Positions 62,325-64,000 of a DNA stretch of 64,000 bases are shown piece after piece. The translations under genes were made by a program, and so were the position numbers. Below the pieces are notes generated by a model. It had not been told where the DNA came from. It searched no databases and saw nothing but the letters and a program-made list of their open reading frames with translations. Source of the stretch: Sphingomonas_R arantia. GTDB lineage: Bacteria > Pseudomonadota > Alphaproteobacteria > Sphingomonadales > Sphingomonadaceae. The DNA lies in the NCBI RefSeq assembly GCF_042682045.1, contig NZ_JBHUGS010000001.1:124001-188000 (forward strand), read 5' to 3'. Each line of letters begins with the position of its first letter. Position 1 is the first letter of the stretch.

Positions 62325-63932
62325 TTAGGCCGTCGTCGCTGGGAGGGGGGCGGGGGTCTTGTGGCCCATCTTGAACAGGACGCGGTCCTCGGTGCCGAAG
62401 CCGCGGTACCAGATGACGATGCCGTAGGCGCCGAGGATCAGCGGGATGCCGATCACGAGCTGCGCCCATTCCGGTAGCAGCAGCGCGATCCCGCCGGCCA
62501 GGAGCGCGAGCGCGGTGGCGGGGACGAGCGCCCAGCGCCAGCCGGACACGCGCGCGTCGAGCATCCGGCGGAGCATCCGCGCCTTCACGACCGAGGCCAT
62601 GCCGAGGGCGGCCATCAGCGCGATCGCGACGCCGGCGGCGGAGACCGGATCGGTCCGCGGATCGCCGGACACCGGGACCCAGCCGGTGCGCGCGGCCCAG
62701 GGCATGACGTGGCGGATCGCATGGATCAGCACGACCGACAGCGCGGTCTGCATGACGATCATCCCCACCGAGACCGCGAGGTTGCGGTAGCGCGCCACGT
62801 AAATGAGCGCGGATTCGCTGACCGCCGCGGTGGCCGCGATCGCCTCGGCGGCGAGCAGGAAGGCGAGCGCGCCGGTGCCGACGACGAAGCTCGGCCCCAT
62901 CAGGCCCATCACCGCCTCGCCCGGGATGGCGAGGGCGAGCGCGATGCCGGTCTGCGCCGCGATGATCCAGAAGCCGACCTGCCGCACCTGGTGGGCGACG
63001 GCGGCCTTGTTGCCGTCCGCCAGATTCTGCGTGATGACGGGGCCGAGGATCGGATCGAAGCTGGTCTTGAGCTTTTGCGGCAGCGAGGCGACCTGTTGCG
63101 CGGCCCAGTAGATGCCGACGATCTGCGGCGCGAAGAAGATGCCGAGGATGTAGATGTCGATGCGGCGCGAGCCCCATTCGATCGCGTCTGCGCCCGCCAG
63201 CGGCAGGTTGCGCCGCGCGATGCCGGCCAGTTCGCGCGGTCGCGGTCGCCAGCCGGTCGGGCGGCCGTAGCTGCGCCAGAGCGGAATGATCGAGGCGACG
63301 AACGCGGCGATCGTCGACAGCACGTAGGACAGGATCAGCCCGTCGCGGATCGAGTAGAAGGACAGCGCGAACGCGGCGATGCTGATCGTCCAGGGTTCGA
63401 TCAGCGCGCGCGCCTTGACCGTGGCGCCCACGTCGCCGCGATAGGCGAGGGCCGCGAGCGCGATGTCCGACCCGGCCCAGCCGAAGACGGTGAGCGGGAG
63501 CAGCCAGTCGAGCCCGTTGATCCGGCTGTTGGGGAACATCAGGTCGGGGATGAAGATGAGGAGCGCCGCGGCGGCGGCGGACCCGACCATGCCGACCAGC
63601 ATCGCATCGTAGACGATATGGACGTGCGGGCGATCCTTCGCGCGGGTCAGCTGCTGCGCCAGCCCGCGTTTCAGGCCGAGCGTGGCGAGCTGTGCCGCGA
63701 ATTCCACCGTGATCGTGGCAAGCGCGAAGCGGCCGAGCGCATCGGTGCCGTAGATGCGGCCCGCGATGAACAGGAACGGCAGCCGCGCGGCAAGCCGTAG
63801 CAGGAAGCCGAAGAAGTTGGTGCGGCCGCCCTTGGCCAGCGCCTCGATATCCGCGCCGGGCGGTGGCGCCGGGGAGATCGCGGTGCGTGCGGCGTCAACC
63901 AACGTCGGATGCCGAATGGCGGGCGCGATCAA
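62325..63932 (-). CDS. Oligosaccharide flippase / lipopolysaccharide biosynthesis membrane protein
   Basis: A 535-residue protein with about 12-14 predicted membrane helices, in the MVF/Wzx superfamily (RfbX-like). Landmarks are RTNFFGFLLRLAARLPFLFIAGR with the following YGTDALGRFALATITVEFAAQL, then LLPLTVFGWAGSDIALAAL and VIWYRGFGTEDRVLFKMG. Such proteins flip lipid-linked sugar units for exopolysaccharide or O-antigen across the inner membrane. It starts at TTG overlapping the polA stop (TTGA); no better in-frame start exists nearby. No glycosyltransferases are adjacent in the window. Confidence 0.88.
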   Translation of the reverse strand: MIAPAIRHPTLVDAARTAISPAPPPGADIEALAKGGRTNFFGFLLRLAARLPFLFIAGRIYGTDALGRFALATITVEFAAQLATLGLKRGLAQQLTRAKDRPHVHIVYDAMLVGMVGSAAAAALLIFIPDLMFPNSRINGLDWLLPLTVFGWAGSDIALAALAYRGDVGATVKARALIEPWTISIAAFALSFYSIRDGLILSYVLSTIAAFVASIIPLWRSYGRPTGWRPRPRELAGIARRNLPLAGADAIEWGSRRIDIYILGIFFAPQIVGIYWAAQQVASLPQKLKTSFDPILGPVITQNLADGNKAAVAHQVRQVGFWIIAAQTGIALALAIPGEAVMGLMGPSFVVGTGALAFLLAAEAIAATAAVSESALIYVARYRNLAVSVGMIVMQTALSVVLIHAIRHVMPWAARTGWVPVSGDPRTDPVSAAGVAIALMAALGMASVVKARMLRRMLDARVSGWRWALVPATALALLAGGIALLLPEWAQLVIGIPLILGAYGIVIWYRGFGTEDRVLFKMGHKTPAPLPATTA

Positions 63933-64000
63933 TGCGCGGCGCCCCAGCTCTTGCCCGTGCCGATTTCGACGCCGAGCGGGACGGAGAGCGTCACCGCGGG
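63929..64000 (-). CDS. polA: C-terminal end of DNA polymerase I (rest outside window)
   Basis: The last 23 codons of a minus-strand gene are visible before its TGA at 63929-63931, encoding PAVTLSVPLGVEIGTGKSWG then AAH. This matches the usual PolA C-terminus, in which the palm-domain strand LxVPLxVexGxGxxW is followed by a final histidine. The preceding part of the gene lies past the window edge. The stop overlaps the TTG start of the flippase gene. Confidence 0.75.
   Translation of the reverse strand, partial: PAVTLSVPLGVEIGTGKSWGAAH

Overview
The window is GC-rich chromosomal DNA of an alphaproteobacterium, most likely a sphingomonad (Sphingomonas or a close relative; this is an inference from gene content, not a database result). 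Supporting signs are the rpmF-plsX-fabH-ihfA-merR block, the hemC-hemD-mitofilin-like block divergent from tsaD-gpsA, a small SdhAF4-type (DUF1674) protein, a large TonB-dependent receptor, and the rsmB-rpe-heparinase-purH series. Genes are tightly packed, with many 1-4 base stop/start overlaps.

Layout. 1-2114: end of recQ and a DUF442 protein. 2131-3981: glnK-amtB operon on the minus strand, with a clear sigma-54 promoter upstream and a rho-independent terminator downstream. 4107-7149: rpmF-plsX-fabH-ihfA-merR (ribosome, lipid synthesis, nucleoid). 7346-13318: MAPEG protein, metallo-beta-lactamase-fold hydrolase, mitofilin-like protein, hemD, hemC, tsaD, gpsA and the SdhAF4-like gene. 13357-24107: mutS, malic enzyme, PEP carboxylase, a DUF885 peptidase-like protein, pyrD. 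24178-31379: acyl-CoA synthetase, glyoxalases I and II, TPR protein, alpha/beta hydrolase, DctA-type transporter, small secreted proteins. 31427-40343: thrS, aspartate aminotransferase family, pabB-pabC fusion, MATE exporter, exported MsrA, SirB1-like protein and infC, which appears to start at AUA. 40626-44085: TonB-dependent receptor and a small exported HExxH protein. 44618-50061: the most unusual locus, a two-partner secretion operon (TpsB, then a TpsA exoprotein with about 64 Val-Pro-Thr-Pro repeats) whose last gene is an L,D-transpeptidase. It is flanked by AT-rich spacers and is divergent from a Crp/Fnr regulator. 51472-64000: alcohol dehydrogenase family, glnD, rsmB-type methyltransferase, rpe, heparinase II/III-like protein, an orphan gene of different composition, purH, a polysaccharide flippase, and the last codons of polA.

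How parts fit together. GlnD (52596-55358) is the expected modifier of GlnK (3594-3932), whose Tyr51 is present; with AmtB and the sigma-54 promoter this is a standard nitrogen-sensing circuit split across the window. Malic enzyme and PEP carboxylase converge on a shared hairpin and both act at the PEP-pyruvate-oxaloacetate node. Glyoxalases I and II are adjacent. Several dispersed palindromic repeat families occur, and four convergent gene junctions carry one. The main candidate for new biology is the TpsB-TpsA-L,D-transpeptidase operon, which suggests a secreted exoprotein with a long proline-rich stalk that may be attached to peptidoglycan. No tRNA, rRNA, CRISPR array, insertion sequence or prophage was seen.
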